Source: Aplectana chamaeleonis (Eukaryota; Nematoda; Chromadorea; Rhabditida; Cosmocercidae). Taken from it: a stretch of 64,000 bases of DNA. Every line of letters begins with the position of its first letter. Positions within the stretch are counted from its first letter, which is position 1. Position numbers and translations under genes: made by a program. The notes beneath the pieces were generated by a model. That model saw only the letters and a list, made by a program, of their open reading frames with translations, searched no databases and was not told where the DNA came from. The DNA lies in assembly GCA_029168955.1 (NCBI GenBank), contig JAPDOI010001742.1:1-64000 (forward strand). Direction: 5' to 3'. Shown here one piece after another: positions 45,300 through 55,770 of the stretch.

Positions 45300-46005
45300 A
45301 CCGTGACGTCGCGCCACGCGGCGGCAGGTCCTCCAGCCTTGAGCCTCTTCCAGCTAGGTACCTAGCAGCTCTTCACTCAACAATCGCGCTCAACCTCGAA
45401 AAAAAAACTCAATCTTTATTTCTAAATAACAAGACAGATACAATTATAAACTAAAAATAGGGGAAGCCAAATATCTGATTATTACGTAACAAGCAAACAA
45501 CGATTAAAGCTACACTTCATACCGATATTGCCGATATTCCATTCGGTTTCACACAATCATACTATACTTTGTCGCAGCGACATTTGCCGCCACGCCAATG
45601 TCTAACTAACACTTTCACAAATCGAACAAAACCGGTCTGGAAAACTGGCCATTTCACTGCAAAAAACATGTAAATACGAAAGCGGATGGAATAGAGTAAA
45701 AAAAACAATTCACAGAATTGAGCTGAAACACAAAGATACGAAAATGGGCGTGGCACAAGCTCGCACACTTTTTCGGATGGTATTGAAGATTGGGCACAAG
45801 GTAAGAAAACCTGTCAAAACGCCGCATGCGGCCGCCGCGAAGTCGCGCTAGTGCTGCGCTGTGTCTGCCCGCGCGACGTCGAATCCCCGCCGTTCCGACT
45901 CCTCGTTTACATCAACGCATAAGCTATGCGGGACCAAAAAAAACGAGAAATTTAGACCGAAAAAGTAAAATGATATTGGATAAATACAAAAATTCAGTAA
46001 ATACA
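45300..46005. other. No recognisable feature
   Basis: Short ORFs only; nothing recognised. Confidence 0.35.
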
Positions 46006-46009
46006 AAAA

Positions 46010-46720
46010 TTGGACCAATTGGAAACAAAACTCACAGAAACTATTTCATCAATATTTTGGTGGCAAACGACGATGCATTCGGCCAATGTACAATCAATCA
46101 CGTCAACAATTTTGAAAATCAAACACCTATGCATGGCCCACCCTAGACCAAAAAATTCTATCCGAGAGAATATCCGCCAAATCTTCCTTGTTAATTAAGG
46201 TCTGAACTTTGAGAATGCTACACCGTCTAGAAATTCAAGCATTGACTCAGATGACCTAACATAAGATAGCGAGAAAAAATGAGGTAGATTGTCTAAACTA
46301 GTACCTAAGCTTATAGTCGATAGGACAGTATGCCTTAGCGCGAGGAAAATAAATCCATCTATCCTTGCTCATTTAACCAAGTCCTCGGGCATACTGTCCT
46401 ATCGACTACAACCCTGGTTGGGTACTAGTTTAGACAATCTACCCTATTTTTTCTCGAAATACTCTGATAGATCATCTGAATCTATGCTTAAAAATTCAGC
46501 CAGTCATCAACATTCCAAAAGTTTAGATCTTAATGAGCCGAGAAGAAATAGCAGAATTTCTCTCGAACGAATATTTTCGGTCAAGGGTGAGCCATGCACA
46601 GCTGTCTGATCTCCAAAACTGTCAACTTGATTGACTGTGCAATAGTCAAATGCATAGTCATTTTCCACCAAAGAAAAGTCGATGAGGCAATTTTTGTACA
46701 TTTTCTCCATTTTATTCAAT
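46010..46720. repeat. 0.7-kb inverted repeat with conserved arms
   Basis: Core arms GGTAGATTGTCTAAACTAGT (46283) and its inverse (ending 46443) are near-perfect; beyond them both arms continue inverted at about 70 percent identity to 46010 and 46720 (CATCTGA.TC.ATGCTT, GGG.GAGCCATGCA, CCACCAAA). Facing outward from the centre the arms encode similar peptides (ANDDAFGQCTINHVNNF versus ENDYAFDYCTVNQVDSF), so the duplicated unit may have been coding. No family recognised. Confidence 0.6.
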
Positions 46721-47585
46721 TTTCCTTGTAGTTGATCAATTTGTCATATTTTTTAGAAAATATTTGTTCGTGTTGTTCAATTTTGTACTGTATTTATACA
46801 CTAGTTTTTAGATGAAAATAGCTTGGACGTCTGGACAACCGACGAACTAAAACAACCGAAGACCGACGCCGCGCAGGCAGCCGCGTCTACCGCGCGCGAC
46901 GTTATGGCAGATTCTCTAAACCATCACCCAAACAATTACGCAAGACAGCGTTTTTTTCAGTTTTTCGACCATATCTCTCATAAAATGACCCTCCACGCCC
47001 CGTTTCGTACCTTCCATACACCGTGTAGATAAGCAAAAGGCAGTAAAAGAACACAGATGTCATCGGGGAGCAGAAAACGACGAACTGTGGCCGGAGGCGG
47101 CACGCCTTGCCACAGAGGCGGAGGCGGCGGATTTGGTGACAGATCGCCCCCGTGGGCCCCCAGGGGACATTCACAACAGAAGATGTCAACCCAGTGACGC
47201 CTAACTCAAGAAAGAACAGCCTGAGAGAAGAATTGAGCAGGCGGCAGCAGCTGCAGAGCACAACCAACCATCACAATGTATCCAGAAGAACAAGCTCTTC
47301 GCACCCTAATAGACAAACAGAACTTAGCTATTATAATCTCGTTTTTTTCCTAGGTGTGTTACAAAAATTGAGCATTAATTTCACATGTATTCCAGAGAAG
47401 GCATGGAGTATGGATAATCACAGGACATTTAATATTTTAAAAAAATCGATGGCAGGAATTCAGATCTATTCTGATAGCAGAGAAGATGTAGAATTGTGAT
47501 AGAACTCTTGACTTCGTACATAAATATTAACGCATGCTGGATACAGACAAGCCTGAAAAAGTAGAATTTTTAGAGGCGAATCCTG
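46721..47585. other. No gene recognised
   Basis: Short ORFs only; no repeat identified. Confidence 0.35.
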
Positions 47586-47587
47586 TA

Positions 47588-47785
47588 TAGTCAGGTCCAT
47601 GGCTCGTTTCCTCAAGAAAGCACATGCAAATCTCACTCGCGGCTGGCGGTGTGGTAACCTGATCAGTTGCGCTCTTCTCTAGGCGTGAATCGATTAGCTG
47701 GCCGGCGCACGCGACCACTCCCGCCAGCCGCGGATGGGATTTGCATGATTTTTCTTGAGGAAACACGCCACGGATCTAACTGTAA
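47588..47785. mobile_element. Hairpin MITE, TA-flanked
   Basis: The right end reads (inverted) CAGTTAGATCCGTGGCGTGT, the left TAGTCAGGTCCATGGCTCGT. Both continue TTCCTCAAGAAA...CATGCAAATC and CGCGGCTGGCGG. TA lies at each end, and a CAGT start is typical of Tc1/mariner. About 198 bp. Confidence 0.75.
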
Positions 47786-47984
47786 AAAACAAACACAATT
47801 CACCGAATCAGAAGCCAAGTACCCCCAGAAGAACCTCGGAACAGTGACACATGTTGCGCGCAAGGATGTAGGAAAAAATTTCGTAACCAAAAGCAAAAAA
47901 AAATTGGGCAAAAATTTGCAGAATGCTTCGCTGCACTATGTTATCCTCTGTAAAGCGTCGTGATTCTCACGACTCATGGCGCAA

Positions 47985-48085
47985 GCGGCGCGCGCGGCTC
48001 TGCTCCCTTCCTCTGTCGTGCGCTCTCTCGCTGTCTCTCACCTCCGCTCCGCACCAGCACGCGTAGAAACCACGTGAATTTAGCG
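47985..48085 (+). repeat. Dispersed repeat family K, copy 3
   Basis: GCGCGCGGCTCTGCTCCCTTCC, GTGCGCTCTCTCGCTGTCTC and CCTCCGCTCCGCACCAGCACGC match the other three copies. Confidence 0.6.
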
Positions 48086-49790
48086 GTTTTATAGCCTTTA
48101 CGTTGCAAAAAAAAGCATTTTTTTCATTTTTCGGTTTTTTTGTTTTTTAGTTTGAAAAAAATGATAGCAAAAAAAAAAACGAAAATGGTGAATCTCTAAT
48201 TGACCTATTTGCACCAAAAAATTGGTATCGAAGCGAGAACCTTCATTTTTGATTTCTCGTTTTTAGAATTTTTTCGCACATCCCTGACTGTGGGGTCCAC
48301 GAAAAAATCCGCAAAAAGTCCAAATTTTGACCACTGCGGGAATTTTTACGAAATTCGAAGTGGGTGTGAAACGATCCCCAATTTCCCCCCAAGATGTTAG
48401 AATTCGTGAGTGGACGAAATTCTGACAGGACTTTGAAATTTTTCTTCGACCCCCCATTATGTGTACTAGAGCCGAAATTTCAAATTTGAAGCCCCACCCT
48501 GACTTTTTTCAATATGGTCTATCCACATTGTGTAGCGGATCTACCGAATTCAAAATTTTATCAAGCCAAAATAGGCTAGGAAACATAAGGACGCCATGGG
48601 ACCCGTCTTCGAAAAACGAAACCAGAAGCCCCGCCCACGCACCATCTGGAGCACTATACTCCCAGATAAAGGGGTGGCCATCACTTTAGGATGACTATGA
48701 TTTGAATATAGATATTTATTTTCGCTTTCAGAATTTTTTTTTGATAAATTTACATTGTTTTATATGAAAAATAATATTGTTTCATAAACCAAGATAGAAA
48801 AAAAATTAAATTCAATTCATTTCTTTTTCAATTCATTACTCTTCCGAAGCGCTACTGAAACCGCTTAAAACTATCTGCGAACAATTTCATAATCCCACAA
48901 AAATCACCCAAGGACGAGGACTCGCTGGACAAGTTGTTCTGAACTTCACAGGTTTTTTGGCCAGGGAAGACGATGAAAATTGGATCGCACTTTACGCGAG
49001 CCGGACAGAGAAAAAAAAAGGAAAATTTTAAACTCTCGACTGGAATCAATTGCGCGTCCAGCACCTATTGACTTGGGTAACTCGTCCAAAAAAGGCATGC
49101 CCTTTGGCTTCCTGCCAGGGGTACGTCCTTTGGCCTCCTTCGCTTATTTCGAATAAAAATGGATTTCGCACCTCAATAGGTTGTATTAGGAAGGCGTCCA
49201 ATCGAAAAGTATTATAAATGAAAAGTTCACGGAAAGGTGCCCCAAGGATTCTGATTTTATGGTCAAAAAGAAAGGATAACGTCCAGTGGTTTGAAAAATG
49301 CAAAATTCAAATGAAAAATGAACTTTTGATGGCTAACTGTTACACTACACAGTTACAACACATCAAAAAGACAAATAGGGAGAGAGAAATCTAAAACCAC
49401 GCCCCTGGAAGGGAACCCGAGGAAACCGTATACATACAGGACGAGCTTCCCCAAAACCTGAGGAATCGCACAAAAATAAACCGCTCTAATTGTTCCACAC
49501 ATCTTGCAGACAAACACGCCTTGATCACAATGGCATCTCCAAACCCGCTCAAAACCTACCGCGTACGGAAGTTACGATCCATCAGAAAGTGGTAACTCTG
49601 AACGGCAATGACTTTGTGGACGAGTCGTCTTAGGTCAAACTCAAAGTTAGAGGCGAGACTAAGGGCTATAAAACCGGGAAATTCTCATGGTTTCCACGCG
49701 TGTTGGTGCGGAGCGGAGGTTAGAGACCATGAGAGAGCGCATGACAGGCGGAGGGAGCAGAGCCGCGCAAGCCGCTCGCTTTGAACCACG
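48086..49790. other. No gene; one orphan hAT-like end at 48271
   Basis: CGCACATCCCTG at 48274-48285 equals the right end of the 18328 hAT element, but no left partner or duplication was found. Other sequence has chance ORFs only. Confidence 0.4.
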
Positions 49791-49796
49791 CTTCGT

Positions 49797-50375
49797 TGGA
49801 AGTGTGTGGGACCCAAATGGAAGGGCGCCACGCGCCGTGGAAAATGTGCGGGACCTAACTGGAAGTGCGCCACGCGCCGAGTAAAGTGTACGGGATCCAA
49901 CTGATGTGCGCTACACGCCGTGGAAAGTGTGCGCGACCCAACTCTAAGTGCACGCCATGCCTTGAAAGCGTGGAACCCAATTGAAGAGCACCACGCACCG
50001 TAGGGTGGGGACCCAACTGGAAGTGCGCTACGCACCGTGGAAAGTGTGCGCGACCCAACTGGAAGGAAGTACGCCATGCGCGGAGGAAAGTGTGCGCGAC
50101 CCAACTGGAAATGCGCAAAGTGTGCGCGACCCAAATGGGAGCGTCCAGTGCCGGGAAAGTGTGTGGGACCAAATTTTAGTACTCCAAGCGCCGGCGAAAG
50201 TGTGGAACTCAAATGGGAGTGCGCCAAACGCCAGGAAAAGCGTGCGAGACCCAAACTGGGAGAACGCAGAGCGCTGAAAAAAGTGCAGCACCCAACTGGG
50301 AGTGCGCCAAGCGCCGGGAAAGTGTGCGGGATTCAACTACGAGAGCACCACGCGAAGTGTGTGGACCTAACTGGG
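49797..50375 (+). repeat. Minisatellite, period about 41 bp, about 14 copies
   Basis: Units of the form GGAAAGTGTGCGCGACCCAA followed by CTGGAAGTGCGCCACGCGCCG, with lengths from 32 to 46 bp and many substitutions. Frames stay open on both strands because stop codons are absent from the unit; this is not taken as coding. Confidence 0.92.
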
Positions 50376-50726
50376 TTTCAGGAACGATAATAATTGACGT
50401 CTCACTTTGCAATGATTGGACTATTCTATGCGTCACAATATACGCCTACAAGTACGTCGCGAAGCGGCGTGGGTGTGTACCTTGTGTGTTATAACGTAGG
50501 TGCACCGAGTTTGCGCCAACCGTCAATGGAAACGCGAAGTATCACTAGGATCCATGCCAAACGAAATTCATCACGCTCATGATCAAATACTGCTGTTAAA
50601 TTTCTTTACGGGTGGTGATGGGGGCTCGTAAACAAGTCGGCCCAGAAAGTAATCTGGAACACAGAATTTGGAGGGGTCCTCCACCACGGCCCGCTTGACC
50701 CTGATCACGCTTCTTGCACCTACTGA

Positions 50727-51981
50727 CAAGGGAACTACTACTAGCCAAAGTGGCCATTCCGATCGAAATGTACTTTTCTAGACTCAATTCTCGACGTTGA
50801 AGGCATCGTACACTATGAAAACCAAATTCCAGCTTTTGCGCTCCGTCGGACATGTGGATAATCATAATGTCACTCAGAAAGTTTGGAATTTCAAAATTGT
50901 CTCTGAATGGAGATTCGCTCACCTCAATGGAGCATTCAACGCGAAGAAGTCAAAAACCCAAAAACGGTTTTCACCGTGTACGGTGCCTTTAAGTATGAAT
51001 ATGCCCCTCGCAGCGGCCTAGAATCACTCTGAAAAAAAAAAGTTGAAAGCGCTTTTCTGTGTTTTTCGTACCTATTGTACCATCCAAAAAGCGCATTAGT
51101 TTTACGAAAATCCAAAAACGGACCTCACAATCGTGTTCAGCGCCCAAAACCAACCCCCCCACCCACCCAGGAATGTTTAGGTGAAAGTACATTTTCCGAA
51201 CTATCTGCAGAATGACTGCGTTTTGGACTAGTACGGATTTTCCGTTCAGCGTTCAATTATACCAATTACGGGGTACAGAAAGCGTTGAAGAAAAATTTTC
51301 CACAGTTATTTGAGGTGCTGATCACGAATCTGAGGTTTATTCGTATTTTTTTTCAGAATTTTTCAAAGCTTCCCACCGGCACAAAAATTTGAGGTAAAAA
51401 TAGACTTTTGACGATTCCCGTAATGGGACGACCGACTTGGTTCAAATCGTTTTCCTGAAAGTTATTTGGAGTGCTCATCACGAAACCGATGTCAGTTTAT
51501 CGATTTTTGGCAGCTTACGGTAGATTACAGTGGGTATACGGTAGTTTACTCAAAGTCTCAGAGTTGTCTAAAAGTTTCTATGTAGGAGTTATTTGGGGGT
51601 GCTGAATACGAATTCGATGTCCAATTGTCGGTTTTCGAATTATTAAGGTAGGTGTTGCCTCCTAAGTCGCATGTTGCCTACCGCAACCTACAGTAAACCT
51701 TAAAATTTCGACAAGCGAACCCCAGATTCGTGTTCAGCACCCCAGATTACCCCTATATACATGTTTTCAGCAGAATCCGGAGAAGGGCTTCAAAACATCC
51801 GAAAAATTACATGGGGGGTAGGTACCCTTACCTTGCCACGAAGCTTTAAAAACGCTCATAACTTCTTTCAAAGTGAGTCTAGGCAGCTGCGATGGGCATA
51901 TTCGGACTCTACGTCCGAAAATGGTTCTAGAAAAATACATTCCATTTAGAATTGTAAGTATGACTTATGGCAGTTCCCTTG
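50727..51981. mobile_element. TIR DNA transposon, family B, copy 2
   Basis: CAAGGGAACTACTACTAGCC at the left and GGCAGTTCCCTTG at the right, flanked by TGA on both sides (50724-50726 and 51982-51984). 1255 bp; colinear with 3382-4456 apart from indels. No transposase. Confidence 0.88.
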
Positions 51982-52423
51982 TGAGATCCTGCATCATCGT
52001 TTCTGAAGGCAAAACTGGCGGTTCCCCTATGAGCTGTTGCTCAGTTTTGTGATTTCGCATTTTGCAGGATTTCTATAATTACCCTATAACCCAAAAACAT
52101 ATCCAAGCTAACCTCCTTACCTTTCAAGTAACTCAATTCACAAACGGTTCTATGAATTGGTCTACCACTCTTTCGCGAAATGGGAAATTCTCGTTGACCC
52201 GTCGGCCACCCCTCGCACGGTAATCTGGTTCCAAAAACGGCCAATCATCACCGATAGCTCCGTGAACATCTCTGAGGTGACCATACACCTTCTGCTGCGC
52301 CACATCCTGTAATAAACACCACATTTACTTATTAGTAATGAAGGAGTCACCTGAGATTGTTGAATCGCTGTTTTTCTAGCAAGAAATGTAGGCATGGGTA
52401 ACTAACTAGTCAGGCCCTTCTAG

Positions 52424-52572
52424 GCCCCGAGCCGCCTGACAGGTAGGCTCGTTCTCCCGATCTGCGGGTCGGCTTCTGTTGCTGTCCGGGCTCCTCCAGT
52501 TCTCCCGAGCAGCAACAGCAGTGGCCCAGATACACAGACAACGAGCCGAATGGCCAGGCGGCTCCAATTCCA
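52424..52572. repeat. Palindromic repeat family L, copy 2
   Basis: GAGCCGCCTGACAGGTAGGC at the left pairs with GCCAGGCGGCTCC at the right; the centre holds GTTGCTGTCCGGGCTCC... and its inverse GAGCAGCAAC. Related to 15924-16135. Confidence 0.55.
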
Positions 52573-54500
52573 GCACGGTGCAGCCCAAGGTGAAGAATCG
52601 CTCGAGTATAATGTAGTTCGCCAAAAGTTGTATATCCATATATCCATGAGAACCGGCGGGTTGGAAATCAATATGCATGAATCTAAATTAAGCATTCTCG
52701 CCAGCGATACAGCGAAAGCGGTTATGCTCTAATGTGTTTCATGCATATTGATATCCAACCAACCACTTCTCTTTAAAATGTAGATGTGCAAATTTTGACG
52801 GACCACACTGCACTGAAAGGAGTGTGTGAGAAAAGCATTTCGAATCGCGATAAAAGTAAGCCAGTCTTGGCGAGCTTTATTGACTTAAAGGAAGCCCCAA
52901 CTTGTAAAACAAGCCATACCCAAAAATTTCGGATTCCGCCTCTGCACTGAGATTTCACAATGTCGAATCCACACGATCGGATTAAGCATTGCAGAAAACC
53001 GCATTGAGGGGAACGTATCGTGTCGTCGGCATGGATCCGGAAGAGACTTCGCGTTCACCGTTGAAGGTTGGCCCAAACTCGAAGCCATATGCTATAACAT
53101 AGGCGTACCGGGTGTGCGCCAACCTCCGATGGGGAACCGAAAGTTTCTTCAGGATCCAGGCCGAAGTTACTCCATTTATTCAAGTTTTTAATAGAAAAGA
53201 CTCATGTCTACCGATTCAGAAGTAATGAAATCTCCACAAAATCTTGAAACCTAACTTGGAACAACACTAAACAACAAGTTGTCATTGACTTCTATGCCCA
53301 ACACATTTTGTAACCAAGTCAAACATGCTAGGTGGCTCCACTCGTGCCTACTCGTCGTAACAGCATACTCGTGGAGCTCCCGAGGAATGATCAGAGGAAT
53401 GAATCGCTGCTTTCTGAGAATTCAGTACTGGAGTTGTTTTCGTATTGATCCGGAGAGCCACCCACAAAACCGGTCTTATTGGCTAATCCTGGTCACATAT
53501 CGGATGAACCCTCAGGACCATCAAAAAAGTTTCGGCAAACGTAAATTACCGTTTATTATTGATCACCGTGGTCATAGACAAACGTTTATGGAAGACGTTG
53601 TGATTATGCGTGTTTAAACTCATTCACTGTAAGCTGATTCGCACATTTAACTTCGTTAAAAAATCATTTAGGGCATAATAGTCACCGCTCTTATAACTTA
53701 GTCATCTCCAGAGAGCCGCGTTGTAGCTACTATCTCGCTATCTTGAGAGCGGAGCGGTTGTTTCGCCATTTCTACAATTGTGTTTTCTTAAAAGAAAAAA
53801 CCGCCCTACTTTCACGATAAAGCGATCATAGCAGCGTTGCGGCTTCCTCCTATCCAGTGATCGACAATATGTATTGTTGCTCTGATTTGACTGTCAAGTA
53901 TTCACTGTGATGTTGTATACTTTCGAAGGAATGGAGAAGTACGAAACTAATCGTTTATGTTGTTTTCATTTTCAGGTGTGGTTTCCGATCGTGTTGAATG
54001 CGATGCTGTCAGCCTCATAACGTTAAACCTCAATGCAAAGGCGATTCTACTATAGATACGCAATTTCTGAACCCACCACTCGAGATCTCTTGAGCTCTCT
54101 CCTGATTCGCGGCGGGCCGTAACAGATTGCAGTCTCGGCCGCCGACTCTAAGCGATTAGGGTACTTCGATGCTGGTCGAGAAGACTTCCACGGCGTTCCC
54201 TAGTCGCTTCGACAAGAGGCGTCGCTGCCATGGCCGCGATTTCCTCAGGGCGACACGCCTTCTGTCGATTCCATAACACCTACTTATGGGCACCAGGGCT
54301 CTTTATTGGCGCGGGTTTTCCCACACATTTCCGGCGGATCGCTCTACTCCCAGCACTTCCGTCTCTGACACGAATTTTCATCGTGCTTTTTCACCACAGC
54401 ACTTAAAATAGCCACCTAAACTTGCGCTTGGCTCAAGAAAGCAGGTAGTTCTTTTCTTATATTACCGACACTGTCAGAAAGAAAATCTGCACTTGGGAAC
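52573..54500. other. No gene recognised; family F scrap at 53104
   Basis: TACCGGGTGTGCGCCAACCT at 53104 is a diverged family F end. Other sequence shows only chance ORFs. Confidence 0.4.
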
Positions 54501-54504
54501 TCAT

Positions 54505-55413
54505 AGGATAGTGTCAAACACCCGCATGTCGAGTGGGACGGAGATAGATTACCTGCTGCTCGCTTTCCCAAACTGCTCGGTCTGGTGCTCGATCCATCGC
54601 TTAGGTTTCATAAGAACACCGAGCAGAAGCAGGCCGTCGTCAAAGCGAAGCTTAATGTGCTCAGAGCCCTGGGCGGTACATCATGGTGCAGTAGCAAAGA
54701 AACCATTATTACTACGTATAAAGCGATTCTCCAGCCTGCACTAGAGTACGGCGCACCAGTTTGGCAGCATCTAGTTTCGGAATCCTCTTGGACTAAGATG
54801 CAACGCATTCAGAATGCGGCTCTTCGAATCGCCACCGGATGTGCAAGAAGTTCCCCAGTCGAGCACTTGCATGCGGAGACACGATTATTACCAGTAAAAG
54901 AACACTGTCAGCTCCAGGCACAACAATATTTCATCAACATTGTCAAACAACCAAACCACCCCTCTGAGAGTGCTAAACCCCGTCAGATTAAGAAAGATCA
55001 GAAAGCCATTCGCCGATGCCCCAAGCAAAGTCAATCTGCAAAGATGGCACGATTCACAGCAAGAACGACTCCGTCTGTTGCGCGAGGAGCACACACAGTT
55101 CGTACGGTGTCATCTGGAAAAGGCGGCGGTAAATCCCATCCTGGGAGTGGTGCCGCCCCGGGTCTGCACATCCGAGTCTCAACTCGGAAGGAGGGCCAGA
55201 TGCGCCCTGGCATCGCTGCGCTGTGGTCACTCTACTATGCTTATGGCATATGTTAGCAAGATTGACAGCACCAAATCGGACGTTTGCCCAGACTGTGGAT
55301 GCCACGGCCACGATACGGCACATTTGTTTGATTGTCCGGAGAGACCAACCACGCTGACCACAATGGACCTATGGACGAATCCATTATTGGTCGCCCAGTT
55401 CCTCAACCTATGA
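54505..55413 (+). pseudogene. Jockey/CR1-like retrotransposon RT C-terminus, frameshifted
   Basis: Frame 3 reads KLLGLVLDPSLRFHKN (about 54570), TTYKAILQPALEYGAPVWQ and KMQRIQNAALRIATG (about 54710-54840), the standard tail of a non-LTR reverse transcriptase. About 54945 the meaning shifts by one base into another frame: PFADAPSKVNLQRW, LGRRARCALASLRCGHS and a zinc-knuckle CPDCGCHGHDTAHLFDC with TTMDLW...PLLVAQFLNL, stop at 55411-55413. Upstream, a stop at about 54508 and loss of homology show 5' truncation. The family is recognised by motif order; the clade (Jockey versus CR1) is less certain. Confidence 0.88.
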
Positions 55414-55624
55414 CAGTACCCTCGACGTGGCTGCAATGAAGAAGAAGATAGGGTCAAACACACTCAGTCAAACTGGAGCGTCGACAACAGGTTGATCCGC
55501 CCACCATCAGTCACCGCTGGCTAACGCACCGATATTGGGCGCGGCCCCGGCCATAAGTTATGATCTGGTCGATGCCGAGCTGTTGCACAGCTAGCGTTTT
55601 CGCGCTCTAGATTAAAGGGAGGTA

Positions 55625-55770
55625 TACGACGCATTTTTTCAGGCATGCTTCGAATGGGAAGATTGCAGCTGGTTCAATTACCCAGGATTGCGGTACATTA
55701 GCCTCGGCCAGCATTTGGAGGTCCTGTCCGTCTGGTGGTGACCCCAGCGAAGGCTGGGCGACCCAGCCGC
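55625..55770 (+). ncRNA. SL RNA-like gene, copy 3
   Basis: GGTTCAATTACCCAGGATTGCG (55671-55692) is 18 of 22 identical to SL1 and followed by GTACATTAG, a good donor. GCCAGCATTTGGAGG about 30 nt on is a candidate Sm site close to the AATTTTGG of known SL RNAs. TACGACGCA lies 38-46 nt upstream. Unlike copies 1 and 2 it is not inside a family D repeat, so it is the best candidate for a resident gene. The 3' end is unknown. Confidence 0.5.

Noticed and set aside
45826..46146. 106-codon ORF as a gene
   Set aside because: Only its last part is conserved in the inverted repeat; no start context or domain. Reported as a repeat instead.
49685..50254. 189-codon minus-strand ORF with repeating SRTL/FPRR units
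   Set aside because: By-product of the 41-bp minisatellite, with equally open frames on the other strand.
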